Made by a program: the position numbers and the translations under genes. Positions 1 through 5,870 of a stretch of 5,870 bases of DNA are shown in pieces. The notes under the pieces were generated by a model. That model worked only from the letters and a program-made list of their open reading frames with translations. It had not been told where the DNA came from and searched no databases. Source of the DNA: Methylobacter sp. (GTDB lineage Bacteria > Pseudomonadota > Gammaproteobacteria > Methylococcales > Methylomonadaceae); contig PMJA01000407.1 of assembly GCA_003158415.1 (NCBI GenBank), positions 989 through 6,858 of the forward strand, read 5' to 3'. Every line of letters starts with the position of its first letter. Position 1 is the stretch's first letter.

Positions 1-132
1 CTGGATAGAGCCTACGCTAAAGGAATAAAGGTTTGTGGCCATGAAAAAGTAGCACTTGAACAGCGACTGCAACGTTCCGCTACTTTAAAGTGGTGGGATA
101 TAACGATTCATCCTAAAGCGGTATGTTTATAA
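1..132 (+). CDS. C-terminal end of a probable ISAzo13-family transposase (5' end outside window)
   Basis: Frame 1 is open from the first base to a TAA at 130-132, giving 43 residues that begin LDRAYAKGIKV and end with WWDITIHPKAVCL. The pattern LD-x-x-Y-x-x-G-I/V-K-V, then E and AL, then W-x-x-T-I-x-P resembles from memory the conserved tail of ISAzo13-family (Rhodopirellula-type DDE) transposases, which typically end with YxxGxKV...WNYTIxP. The DDE catalytic residues would lie upstream, outside the window, so the catalytic state cannot be judged. The gene converges on the glycosyltransferase gene that ends at 236, leaving about 100 bp between them. If the call is right, an insertion sequence ends just downstream of the stop, but I could not recognise its terminal inverted repeat. 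The alternative is the tail of an unrelated hypothetical protein. Confidence 0.45.
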   Translation: MDRAYAKGIKVCGHEKVALEQRLQRSATLKWWDITIHPKAVCL

Positions 133-217
133 CTACCATCTCCCTTACTAGCATCGAGAATTAAAGGCTTTGATCCATTTTTAGCGCGTTGTTGAATACT
201 CGACCTTATGCCTTAAG

Positions 218-234
218 TGGTGGGAAGCCTACCA
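218..234. other. Small hairpin between convergent genes
   Basis: TGGTGGG (218-224) can pair with CCTACCA (228-234) around a three-base loop, with one G-T wobble when transcribed on the plus strand and an A-C mismatch on the minus strand. It lies one base beyond the stop of the WbpZ-like gene, where a terminator for the minus-strand operon would be expected. There is no U-tract on either side, so it does not qualify as an intrinsic terminator. It could be a weak transcript-end structure or chance. Confidence 0.2.
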
Positions 235-235
235 G

Positions 236-1363
236 TCAAGACGCAATCTCACGAAAGAGATCCGTGTAAGCGCGACCTAGTGCCGACCCTGAGAAAATAT
301 TATCGTAGCGCTTGCGTGCGGCCTCACCCATTTGAGTCGAGAGGGCATCATCATTCAACAGAGTATTCATGGCTAAAGCTAAAGCTGTCGACGATTCCGG
401 TTCAACAACAAACCCCGTTTCTTCGTGCGCATTGACATACGAAGTCCCGGTTCCAATCTCACAAGAAATTAATGGACGACCATACATTGCCGCTTCTACT
501 AATACCATGCCATAGGCCTCGGATCGCAAATGCGAAGGCAGCACTAATGCCCGACAACGTTTTAGCAATGCAACCTTTTCTGCATCGCTGACCTGTCCGG
601 CAAACACCACATTATGAACATGCTCTTTTGCAGCCAGTACATGTGAATTTATGCCCTCTGGACCGGATCCGGCAATCACCACTTTAGCATCCAAAGCCTT
701 TGCCGCCTGCACTAAGAAATGCAAGCCTTTGTAATAACGCAGTACGCCAATAAATAAAAAATAAGGCTCTCCCTCCTTTATACCTAGGCGATTAAATATC
801 TCATCATCGCCCTCCTTTGGATAGGAACTTTCCTCAATACCCAACGGAATTATCCGCACCTTGTCGCGTATATCGGGATGCGACAATACCGGACTGGTTT
901 GCGCATACGCAGGTGAATTGGCTACTATAACCCGCGCTTGCCGCAAGGTACGCCACATCAACGGCGCGTAGGCCGCACCCAGCCAACGTTGGCGCACCAC
1001 ATCAGAAACATAAGTCAGCACCATCGGTTTATCTGGGCGTGTGACCGCATGCAACACGTCGGCGAAAGGCCAGGGAAACAAGTGGTGCAACACATCAACT
1101 TCGCTGGCCAACTGTGCAAAAGTTTTGAAGGATGCAATGCCGCCCATGTCGCACGAAGCCGGAGCCATCCAGGAGCGACTGCGCACCACCCTCGCTTCCG
1201 GCCGCAACAAGTGGGTAGGCTGAGGTTGCGGTGACAACGTAAAAATTGTATTCGTCACACCCTCAGCACTGGTTGTAAGTGCAATCTGGCGTATTGCTTC
1301 TTGTAAGCCGCCGGGCGGATCCGGGAAGTAAGTCCGATAAACATGCAATATTGAAAGACTCAA
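236..1363 (-). CDS. GT4 glycosyltransferase, WbpZ/WbdC-like (mannosyl- or rhamnosyltransferase)
   Basis: This is a 375-residue retaining GT-B fold glycosyltransferase of family GT4. The N-terminus (SILHVYRTYFPD, then a PGG loop at about 17-19) and the HHLFPWPFADVLH segment resemble WbpZ of Pseudomonas aeruginosa. The donor-binding half begins near FIGVLRYYKG (204-213) and contains the family EX7E motif, E282 and E290 in SEAYGMVLVE. There is no signal peptide or membrane span, consistent with action on the cytoplasmic face of the inner membrane. In characterised relatives the enzyme transfers the first D-rhamnose or D-mannose from a GDP-sugar to undecaprenyl-diphosphate-linked GlcNAc; the substrate here is inferred. 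The best start is TTG at 1363-1361, one base after the upstream stop and 5 bases after AAGGGGG. The first in-frame ATG (1438) would overlap the upstream gene by 74 bp and add 25 residues that do not look like the family. Glycosyltransferase identity is firm, the WbpZ subgroup likely. Confidence 0.9.
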   Translation of the reverse strand: MSLSILHVYRTYFPDPPGGLQEAIRQIALTTSAEGVTNTIFTLSPQPQPTHLLRPEARVVRSRSWMAPASCDMGGIASFKTFAQLASEVDVLHHLFPWPFADVLHAVTRPDKPMVLTYVSDVVRQRWLGAAYAPLMWRTLRQARVIVANSPAYAQTSPVLSHPDIRDKVRIIPLGIEESSYPKEGDDEIFNRLGIKEGEPYFLFIGVLRYYKGLHFLVQAAKALDAKVVIAGSGPEGINSHVLAAKEHVHNVVFAGQVSDAEKVALLKRCRALVLPSHLRSEAYGMVLVEAAMYGRPLISCEIGTGTSYVNAHEETGFVVEPESSTALALAMNTLLNDDALSTQMGEAARKRYDNIFSGSALGRAYTDLFREIAS

Positions 1364-1364
1364 G

Positions 1365-2504
1365 TCAACCCCCTTGCAATGCCTGACGATACACATCAAC
1401 GGTTTTCGTGACACATTTATCCCATGTGAATTCGGCACTTCTTGTCAACGCTTTCTGCGATAATTGTCGCCTGAGGTCAGTATCCATGATCAATTTTTGT
1501 ATGACTTCAGCCAGGGCCGTATCGTCATGAGGATTAATGAGTAGGCCGGTATCGCCCACGACTTCGGGCAGCGATGAAATATCAGAAGCAATAACAGGCA
1601 CGCCGCAAGCCATCGCTTCCAGCGGCGGCAAACCAAAGCCTTCGTAAATAGACGGGTAAATTAGGGTCAAGGCGCCGGCAATTACCATAGCCAGCTCTTC
1701 GCGCGGCAAATAACCAATTTGGCGCACCTCGCCTGCGCGAACTAATGGCGCGATTTGTTTCTCCAATTCCGATGTGCGCCAACCCTTCATACCCACCAAT
1801 ACCAGAGGAAAGCGCTTGCGAACTTGTTGTGGCAGCTGCATATAAGCACGCAAAGCAACCTGTAGATTCTTTCTTGGCTCAAGAGTGCCCACTGCCAGCA
1901 AGTACTGACCATGCACCAGATCATGACGCGCTAATACCGATCGCGTATCCTCAGCCGTCCTAGGATGAAATAACGGCTCCACCCCCAACAATACGGGCTT
2001 GATACGCTCGGCCTGTATGCCAAAAACAGCCATTAACTCGCGTTTGACGAATTCCGAATCGGTAAGAATAAGTGCGGCGCGGCGTAAACCCTGTTCAAAA
2101 TACGTGTCCATGGCACGCACGCGCTCCACCGGATGAGTGTGGGGGAAGCGTATCCACGACAAATCATGTACGGTGATTACGGAAGGCCCATTGAATTTGA
2201 ATGCCAGAAAATTCGGCTCGTGATAAACCTCAGGCCTATTGGATAGCACGCCAGATGTGAAATTGCGTTGCTGCAAAAATCGACCGACTGAATAGGAGTT
2301 AGGCGTAATTAATTTTAATAGGTACTTAATAACTGCAATGCCGATAACGGGTGAATTCCGAAGCTCTTCATTCCAATAAGATCCATAAAACAAATCAAGC
2401 TCTACTTCAGGCAAGGCCTGTAGACCTTTAGCCAAATGATAAGTATATTGCCCGATGCCGGTAAGCGGCGACAACAGCGCGGTGGCGTTTAATGCAATTT
2501 TCAT
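1365..2504 (-). CDS. GT4 glycosyltransferase, WbpY/WbdB-like (mannosyl- or rhamnosyltransferase)
   Basis: This is a 379-residue cytoplasmic GT-B glycosyltransferase of family GT4. The N-terminus [20 protein letters not shown] is the classic acceptor-domain start of the WbpY/WbdB group. It is followed by [16 protein letters not shown] and the [11 protein letters not shown] helix. The donor domain starts at GTLEPRKN (206-213) and carries the EX7E motif, E288 and E296 in [10 protein letters not shown], followed by [12 protein letters not shown]. In P. aeruginosa WbpY adds further alpha-1,3-linked D-rhamnose residues after WbpZ primes the chain, and WbdB does the same with mannose in E. coli O8/O9a; the sugar used here is not shown. 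The start is ATG at 2504-2502, with GAG three bases upstream and the start methionine aligned to the family. The frame stays open to an ATG at 2642, but that extension has no family resemblance. The gene is first in a two-gene unit with the WbpZ-like gene. Confidence 0.9.
   Translation of the reverse strand: MKIALNATALLSPLTGIGQYTYHLAKGLQALPEVELDLFYGSYWNEELRNSPVIGIAVIKYLLKLITPNSYSVGRFLQQRNFTSGVLSNRPEVYHEPNFLAFKFNGPSVITVHDLSWIRFPHTHPVERVRAMDTYFEQGLRRAALILTDSEFVKRELMAVFGIQAERIKPVLLGVEPLFHPRTAEDTRSVLARHDLVHGQYLLAVGTLEPRKNLQVALRAYMQLPQQVRKRFPLVLVGMKGWRTSELEKQIAPLVRAGEVRQIGYLPREELAMVIAGALTLIYPSIYEGFGLPPLEAMACGVPVIASDISSLPEVVGDTGLLINPHDDTALAEVIQKLIMDTDLRRQLSQKALTRSAEFTWDKCVTKTVDVYRQALQGG
1369..1375 (-). 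promoter_or_regulatory. Strong Shine-Dalgarno that fixes the TTG start of the WbpZ-like gene
   Basis: On the minus strand AAGGGGG lies inside the last codons of the WbpY-like gene and ends 5 bases before TTG (1363-1361). The upstream TGA (1367-1365) falls between them. This arrangement implies translational coupling of the two glycosyltransferases. The in-frame ATG at 1396 has no comparable purine-rich site in front of it. Confidence 0.7.
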
Positions 2505-2618
2505 CTTCTCAATGCTTCGGACAGTTTTACTTTGATTAAAAATACTATGGAAGCCTTCAACGTGGGAAGATGTAGTCAACGACGATAACAGCCTAACATC
2601 CCGAAGGCCTCTATGCGT

Positions 2619-2649
2619 ATAATAGAACCGATTTTGAACCAAATGTCCA
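2619..2649 (-). promoter_or_regulatory. Candidate sigma-70 promoter for the glycosyltransferase operon
   Basis: On the minus strand, TGGACA (2649-2644, 5/6 match to the -35 consensus) is followed after 19 bases by TATTAT (2624-2619, 5/6 match to the -10 consensus). The spacer is two bases longer than ideal. Transcription would start near 2612 and leave a leader of about 110 nt before the ATG at 2504. The placement is plausible, but in AT-rich DNA such matches arise often. Confidence 0.25.
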
Positions 2650-2669
2650 GTGTAAACCCAGCAATTCTC

Positions 2670-2696
2670 AATTTGAATTTGAATTTGAATTTGAAT
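2670..2696. repeat. Tandem hexanucleotide repeat, (AATTTG) x 4.5
   Basis: Four perfect AATTTG units (2670-2675, 2676-2681, 2682-2687, 2688-2693) are followed by a partial AAT. It is non-coding and lies about 165 bp upstream of the WbpY-like start and 180 bp upstream of the ABC-transporter start. Short perfect tandem repeats can gain or lose units by slipped-strand mispairing; a change of one unit would shift spacing by 6 bp. Whether the copy number varies is unknown. Confidence 0.9.
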
Positions 2697-2747
2697 ATCG
2701 ATCTATATTCAATTAGTTATCGTTTTTCATGATCAGTGATGACTAAC

Positions 2748-2783
2748 ATAATAAATTAATTTTAAATAAAAATTTTTTAAATT
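2748..2783. other. 36-bp pure A/T tract
   Basis: Thirty-six consecutive bases contain only A and T, with several A- and T-runs including a run of six T. Such tracts are commonly curved, bind nucleoid proteins of the H-NS type, or act as UP elements. Relative to the candidate start near 2855 it spans roughly -107 to -72, so a direct UP-element role for that promoter is less likely than a structural or silencer role. Confidence 0.5.
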
Positions 2784-2812
2784 GGGAGCCGCTAGCCCTG
2801 AATTGGCAGCCG
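2780..2812. promoter_or_regulatory. Direct repeat with 21-bp period, candidate activator site
   Basis: AATTGGGAGCCG (2780-2791) and AATTGGCAGCCG (2801-2812) match at 11 of 12 positions and start 21 bp apart, two helical turns, so a protein would meet both on the same DNA face. The pair is centred near 2796, about 59 bp upstream of the transcription start inferred near 2855, a position typical of activators. The GC-rich repeats stand out in otherwise AT-rich DNA. The binding protein is unknown. Confidence 0.4.
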
Positions 2813-2830
2813 ATTTCAGTTTTAATTTAA

Positions 2831-2843
2831 GGCATTCTATGCC
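2831..2843. promoter_or_regulatory. Inverted repeat overlapping the promoter, possible operator
   Basis: GGCAT and ATGCC form perfect 5-bp arms around a TCT centre. The right arm overlaps the TG and the first base of the candidate extended -10 element, so a bound protein would block RNA polymerase. The arms are short, so chance occurrence is possible. Confidence 0.3.
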
Positions 2844-2848
2844 ATAAT
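2840..2848 (+). promoter_or_regulatory. Candidate extended -10 promoter for the type I secretion operon
   Basis: TGCCATAAT fits the extended -10 form TGnTATAAT with one mismatch. At 17-bp spacing the -35 region (TTTTAA at 2820-2825) is poor, which extended -10 promoters tolerate. The start would fall near 2855, giving a leader of about 22 nt before the ATG at 2877. The nearby TTGACA (2858-2863) cannot serve this gene because its -10 would fall inside the coding region. Confidence 0.4.
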
Positions 2849-2876
2849 AATCAAATTTTGACATTGTTGTTATTTA

Positions 2877-4583
2877 ATGAGAAACCCTATTAAGTCTGAT
2901 TTAGAAGAAGCGCTAAAACTCTGCAAAGGCGCATTCCTATCCGCAGCCGGTTTCAGCCTGCTTATTAATTTTTTGATGATCGCGCCATCCATTTACATGC
3001 TACAGGTCTATGATCGCGTAGTTTCCACCGGCAATAAATCCACTTTATTGATGTTGACGCTAATAGTGGTGGTATTGTTTATCACCATGGCCGCCCTGGA
3101 GTGGGTGCGTTCACAAATTCTGGTTAAAGTGAGCAGCCGCTTGGAAATGCTGTTAAATCAGCGCTTATTTAAAATAGCCTTTAAGCAATCGCTGTATTCC
3201 GGCGGACAGCGGGCAACTACCCAGCCGCTGGATGATTTGACGGGTTTGCGGCAATTCCTCACCGGCAACGGCCTATTCGCCTTTTTTGATGCCCCGTGGA
3301 TGCCTGTCTATCTGGCGTTACTCTTCATGTTTCATCCCTGGTTTGGCTGGTTTTCCGTATTTACCGCTATCTTGTTGTGTATAGTCGCCATAGCGACTGA
3401 AAAATCTACCACCAAAATACTTAGCGAAGCTAATAATGTCGCCATGTCGACGAGAGGCGCCTTGGGCAGAAACCTTAGGAATGCCGAAGTGATTGAGTCG
3501 ATGGGGATGCTGGATAGAATAAGACAGCGCTGGATGGTGGGTGCAATTAAAGTGTTAGAGCTACAGGCGATTGCCAGTTCGCGCGCCGGCTTGTTAACTG
3601 CGCTGTCTAAAATTATTCGCCTTTCTTCGCAATCGCTGATTTTAGGCTTGGGCGCCTATCTGGTGATCGAACGGGAAATATCCCCCGGCTTAATGATCGC
3701 CGGTTCCATACTGATGGGCAGAGCGCTGGCGCCAATTGATCTTATTATAGGCACCTGGAAAGGCTTTATCAGCGCCCGCGACCAGTATCAACGCCTTAAC
3801 GACCTACTCAAGCAAATTCCGGCCGATAAAGACCACATGCTGCTGCCTGATCCTGAAGGCCGCATTCAGTTGGAAAATGCCGTTGTTGTTCCGCCAGGCA
3901 GCAAATTGCCGGTGCTCAAAGGCATCAATCTGGTGATTGAAAAAGGCGATATTGTCGGCGTGATAGGCCCCAGCGGCGCCGGAAAATCAACCTTGGCGCG
4001 GGCGATATTGGGCATTTGGCCTACTGCCAATGGCGCTATACGTTTGGATGGCGCGGAAGTATTCAATTGGGATCGCGAACACCTGGGCGACTTTGTCGGC
4101 TATCTGCCGCAAGATATTGAACTGTTTGAAGGCACTATCAGTGAAAACATCGCCCGTTTTGGACACATGGATCCCGAGCAAGTCGTAGAAGCCGCAAAAA
4201 TGGCCGATGTGCATGAGCTCATCTTACGGCTCCCCGAAGGTTATGATACCGTTATCGGCGCCACCGGCGGCAAATTGTCGGGCGGGCAACGCCAGCGTAT
4301 CGGCCTGGCGCGAGCGCTTTATGGCAACCCGGTACTGGTGGTGCTGGACGAGCCCAACTCCAATCTCGACGAAGTAGGCGAAGCCGCCCTTGAAAAAGCG
4401 CTGATACAACTCAAGCAAAAGCGCACCACCGTACTCATCATCACCCATCGCAATAACGTGCTGTCAAAAGTCGATAAACTTTTGATCCTTAATGAGGGTG
4501 TGCTTGCCGTTTACGGCCCCAGAGATCAGGTCATCGCCCACTTGCAAAAACAGGCGAGTACGCCCGCTACGCAACCGGCATAA
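2877..4583 (+). CDS. Type I secretion system permease/ATPase, PrtD/AprD/PrsD family
   Basis: This 568-residue inner-membrane half-transporter energises one-step export of proteins from cytoplasm to outside, with an HlyD-type adaptor and a TolC-type channel. Membrane segments lie near residues 21-41, 57-77, 141-174 (two) and 250-291 (two), with the PrtD-typical FAFFDAPWMPVY at about 134-145. The ATPase domain is intact: Walker A GPSGAGKS (364-371), Q-loop Q412, signature LSGGQ (467-471), Walker B LVVLDE with catalytic E492, D-loop SNLD (495-498) and switch H524. There is no N-terminal C39 peptidase or C39-like domain, so it is the short PrtD class rather than HlyB or a bacteriocin exporter. 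That class carries proteases, lipases, surface-layer and adhesin-type substrates with C-terminal secretion signals; the substrate here is unknown. The ATG at 2877 suits the family N-terminus, but no Shine-Dalgarno precedes it. The adaptor gene follows after 12 bp. Confidence 0.95.
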   Translation: MRNPIKSDLEEALKLCKGAFLSAAGFSLLINFLMIAPSIYMLQVYDRVVSTGNKSTLLMLTLIVVVLFITMAALEWVRSQILVKVSSRLEMLLNQRLFKIAFKQSLYSGGQRATTQPLDDLTGLRQFLTGNGLFAFFDAPWMPVYLALLFMFHPWFGWFSVFTAILLCIVAIATEKSTTKILSEANNVAMSTRGALGRNLRNAEVIESMGMLDRIRQRWMVGAIKVLELQAIASSRAGLLTALSKIIRLSSQSLILGLGAYLVIEREISPGLMIAGSILMGRALAPIDLIIGTWKGFISARDQYQRLNDLLKQIPADKDHMLLPDPEGRIQLENAVVVPPGSKLPVLKGINLVIEKGDIVGVIGPSGAGKSTLARAILGIWPTANGAIRLDGAEVFNWDREHLGDFVGYLPQDIELFEGTISENIARFGHMDPEQVVEAAKMADVHELILRLPEGYDTVIGATGGKLSGGQRQRIGLARALYGNPVLVVLDEPNSNLDEVGEAALEKALIQLKQKRTTVLIITHRNNVLSKVDKLLILNEGVLAVYGPRDQVIAHLQKQASTPATQPA

Positions 4584-4595
4584 CCTTAACCTATC

Positions 4596-5870
4596 ATGAC
4601 AGAAAAATCCGCAATGAATAACACCACGACCACGACATTGAATACCAATGACCGCCCCATTCGTAACATCGGTGCAGCAATAGTGCTTGCCACCTTTGGG
4701 ATTTTTGGCGTTTGGGCTTTTTTCGCCCCGATGGATAGCTCGGCCCTGGCCCCCGGCGTAGTGGTCGTTAAATCCTACCGGAAAACCGTACAACATCTTG
4801 ATGGCGGCATTGTAGCCAAAATACTGACTAAAGACGGCGCTTTAGTGACCGAGGGCCAGCCGTTGCTAACACTGGACGATGCGCAAATCAAAGCCCAACT
4901 GGAAATAGCGCGCGGTCAAAATATCACCCTTGCCGCCCAGGTTGCACGGTTGCGGGCGGAAAGAGATCAACTTAAACAAATTGACTATCCCCAATGGCTC
5001 AACGATCCTTCCGACCCTAGAACCACAGAAGCCAAACTGGCTGAAACCAATGTCTTCAACTCACAGAAAAACTCGCATGAGGGTGAGATAGCCGTGCTCA
5101 ACCAGCGTATCAGCCAAATTTCCAGCAAAATACACGGTTTGCAAGGCCAGATTGACAGTAAAAAACAGTTAGTCATCTCCTATGCAGAAGAGATTAAGGA
5201 TCAGAAAGAACTGTTGGCCGAAGGCTTTGCAGACCGGCAACACCTGCGCGAACTTGAGCGCAACCACGCCATACAAAGCGGCGAAATCGCCCAACTGAAC
5301 GCGGAAATCGCCACCAACCAGATGCTGATCAGCGAAACCCGCCTGCAAATTTTACAAGTACAAAAGCAGTTTCAAGAGGAAGTTGCCGGAAAGCTTAGCG
5401 AAGCGCAAGCCAAGTTGAATGAAGCCAACGAACGGGTTGCCGCCACCAAAGACAAGCTTGAGCGGGTGGTCATCAAAGCGCCGGCCAGCGGTATGGTGCT
5501 GGGCTTGGCCGCGCATACCGAAAACGGCGTTATTACGCCGGGGAACCCGATTCTTGACATCGTTCCGCAGGATGCCGAATTAGTTATAGAAGCTCAAGTG
5601 TCGCCCATGGATATAGACCGGGTTACCGTCGGATTGCAGGCCGAAGTTCGCTTTAGCGCCTTCAAGCAATCGAAAACACCCAAGATGGAAGGCAAGGTGA
5701 TCAACATATCCCCCGACCGCTTTGTCGATGAAAAAACCGGCAACCCTTATTATCTGGCACGGGTTGAACTCATTCCGGAAAGCAAAAAAAAACTGGGTGA
5801 CTTGCAATTATTGCCCGGCATGCCGGCAGAGGTCTTGATCAAGACCGGTGAAAGAACGCTGTTTCAATAT
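4596..5870 (+). CDS. HlyD/PrtE-family type I secretion periplasmic adaptor (3' end outside window)
   Basis: The frame is open for 425 codons to the window edge. The protein is a membrane fusion protein that links the ABC transporter to the outer-membrane channel. A short cytoplasmic N-terminus rich in Asn and Thr precedes one membrane anchor (about 25-44). Then come the first lipoyl half around VQHLDGGIV (65-73), a long helical coiled-coil hairpin (about 105-288, rich in Gln, Glu, Lys and Leu), the second lipoyl half around IKAPASGMV (293-301), and a beta-barrel region ending near LLPGMPAEVLIKTGERT. Relatives end about 15-25 residues after this motif, so only a short tail should be missing. 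The start is ATG 4596 or ATG 4614; both keep the anchor, and neither has a clear Shine-Dalgarno. The gene sits 12 bp after the ABC-transporter stop, so translation is probably coupled. Confidence 0.93.
   Translation, partial: MTEKSAMNNTTTTTLNTNDRPIRNIGAAIVLATFGIFGVWAFFAPMDSSALAPGVVVVKSYRKTVQHLDGGIVAKILTKDGALVTEGQPLLTLDDAQIKAQLEIARGQNITLAAQVARLRAERDQLKQIDYPQWLNDPSDPRTTEAKLAETNVFNSQKNSHEGEIAVLNQRISQISSKIHGLQGQIDSKKQLVISYAEEIKDQKELLAEGFADRQHLRELERNHAIQSGEIAQLNAEIATNQMLISETRLQILQVQKQFQEEVAGKLSEAQAKLNEANERVAATKDKLERVVIKAPASGMVLGLAAHTENGVITPGNPILDIVPQDAELVIEAQVSPMDIDRVTVGLQAEVRFSAFKQSKTPKMEGKVINISPDRFVDEKTGNPYYLARVELIPESKKKLGDLQLLPGMPAEVLIKTGERTLFQY

Larger units (their letters stand above)
2505..2876. 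other. AT-rich divergent intergenic region between glycosyltransferase and type I secretion operons
   Basis: About 370 bp without a supported gene separate the WbpY-like start from the ABC-transporter start. The half nearest the glycosyltransferase (2505-2642) stays open in the WbpY-like frame but looks non-coding. The rest is AT-rich and contains, in order, an AATTTG tandem repeat, a pure A/T tract, an imperfect direct repeat and an inverted repeat over a candidate promoter. It must hold the promoters of both operons unless the genes are read from further away. No RNA gene or riboswitch was recognised. Confidence 0.75.

Noticed and set aside
133..235. Intrinsic terminator for either convergent gene
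   Set aside because: No GC-rich stem followed by a T-tract was found on either strand; the only hairpin (218-234) has no U-run.
217..435. 72-codon plus-strand ORF over the end of the WbpZ-like gene
   Set aside because: It is antisense to a well-supported gene, has no recognisable domain and looks like a shadow frame.
1364..1438. ATG starts at 1438 and 1396 for the WbpZ-like protein
   Set aside because: Both force overlap with the upstream coding region, lack a Shine-Dalgarno and add non-homologous residues; TTG at 1363 fits better.
2618..2623. Plus-strand TATAAT
   Set aside because: No -35 match lies 16-18 bp upstream (AACATC), and the leader to the ABC-transporter ATG would be about 250 nt; it overlaps the minus-strand TATTAT and is probably coincidental.
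2505..2642. In-frame 46-codon extension of the WbpY-like protein to an ATG at 2642
   Set aside because: The extension has no resemblance to the family, the family N-terminus MKIALNA begins at 2504, and the segment includes a candidate promoter.
2728..2743. TCATGATCAGTGATGA as a possible palindromic operator
   Set aside because: Only 4-bp outer arms pair; the inner TCATGA and TGATCA are minimal palindromes expected by chance in AT-rich DNA.
2858..2863. Perfect TTGACA just before the ABC-transporter gene
   Set aside because: A matching -10 would fall at about 2881-2886, inside the coding sequence, and the bases there (GAAACC) do not resemble one.
4464..4796. 110-codon minus-strand ORF across the ABC-transporter/adaptor junction
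   Set aside because: It is antisense to two well-supported genes and has a low-complexity composition typical of a reverse-frame shadow.

Overview
The window looks like part of a gammaproteobacterial chromosome: moderate GC in the genes, AT-rich intergenic DNA, and Gram-negative surface-polysaccharide and type I secretion genes. No rRNA, tRNA or other species-level marker is present, so a finer placement is not supported. A free-living or methanotroph-like gammaproteobacterium is only a guess.

Left edge (1-235): the last 43 codons of a plus-strand gene. Its C-terminus resembles ISAzo13-family transposases, but only tentatively. A gap of about 100 bp follows, containing a small hairpin and no convincing terminator.

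Minus-strand block (236-2504): two tightly coupled GT4 glycosyltransferases, transcribed right to left. The upstream one is WbpY/WbdB-like and the downstream one WbpZ/WbdC-like. In Pseudomonas aeruginosa (D-rhamnan common polysaccharide antigen) and in E. coli O8/O9a (mannan O antigens), this pair adds the first mannose or rhamnose residues to the lipid-linked primer. The WbpZ-like gene most likely starts at a TTG codon one base after the upstream stop, behind a strong Shine-Dalgarno sequence.

Divergent intergenic region (2505-2876): about 370 bp, very AT-rich. It holds a 4.5-copy AATTTG tandem repeat, a 36-bp pure A/T tract, a 12-bp direct repeat with a 21-bp period, and a short inverted repeat overlapping an extended -10 promoter that points toward the secretion genes.

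Plus-strand block (2877-5870): a PrtD-type ABC transporter followed after 12 bp by an HlyD/PrtE-type periplasmic adaptor that runs off the right edge with probably only a short tail missing. Together they are the inner-membrane part of a type I secretion system. The outer-membrane TolC-like partner and the exported substrate are not in the window. The two blocks share an intergenic region but no obvious biochemical step. A joint role at the cell surface, such as export of a surface-layer or RTX-type protein in a cell making a mannan- or rhamnan-like glycan, is inference. I found no clearly new system; the most interesting DNA is the structured divergent promoter region.
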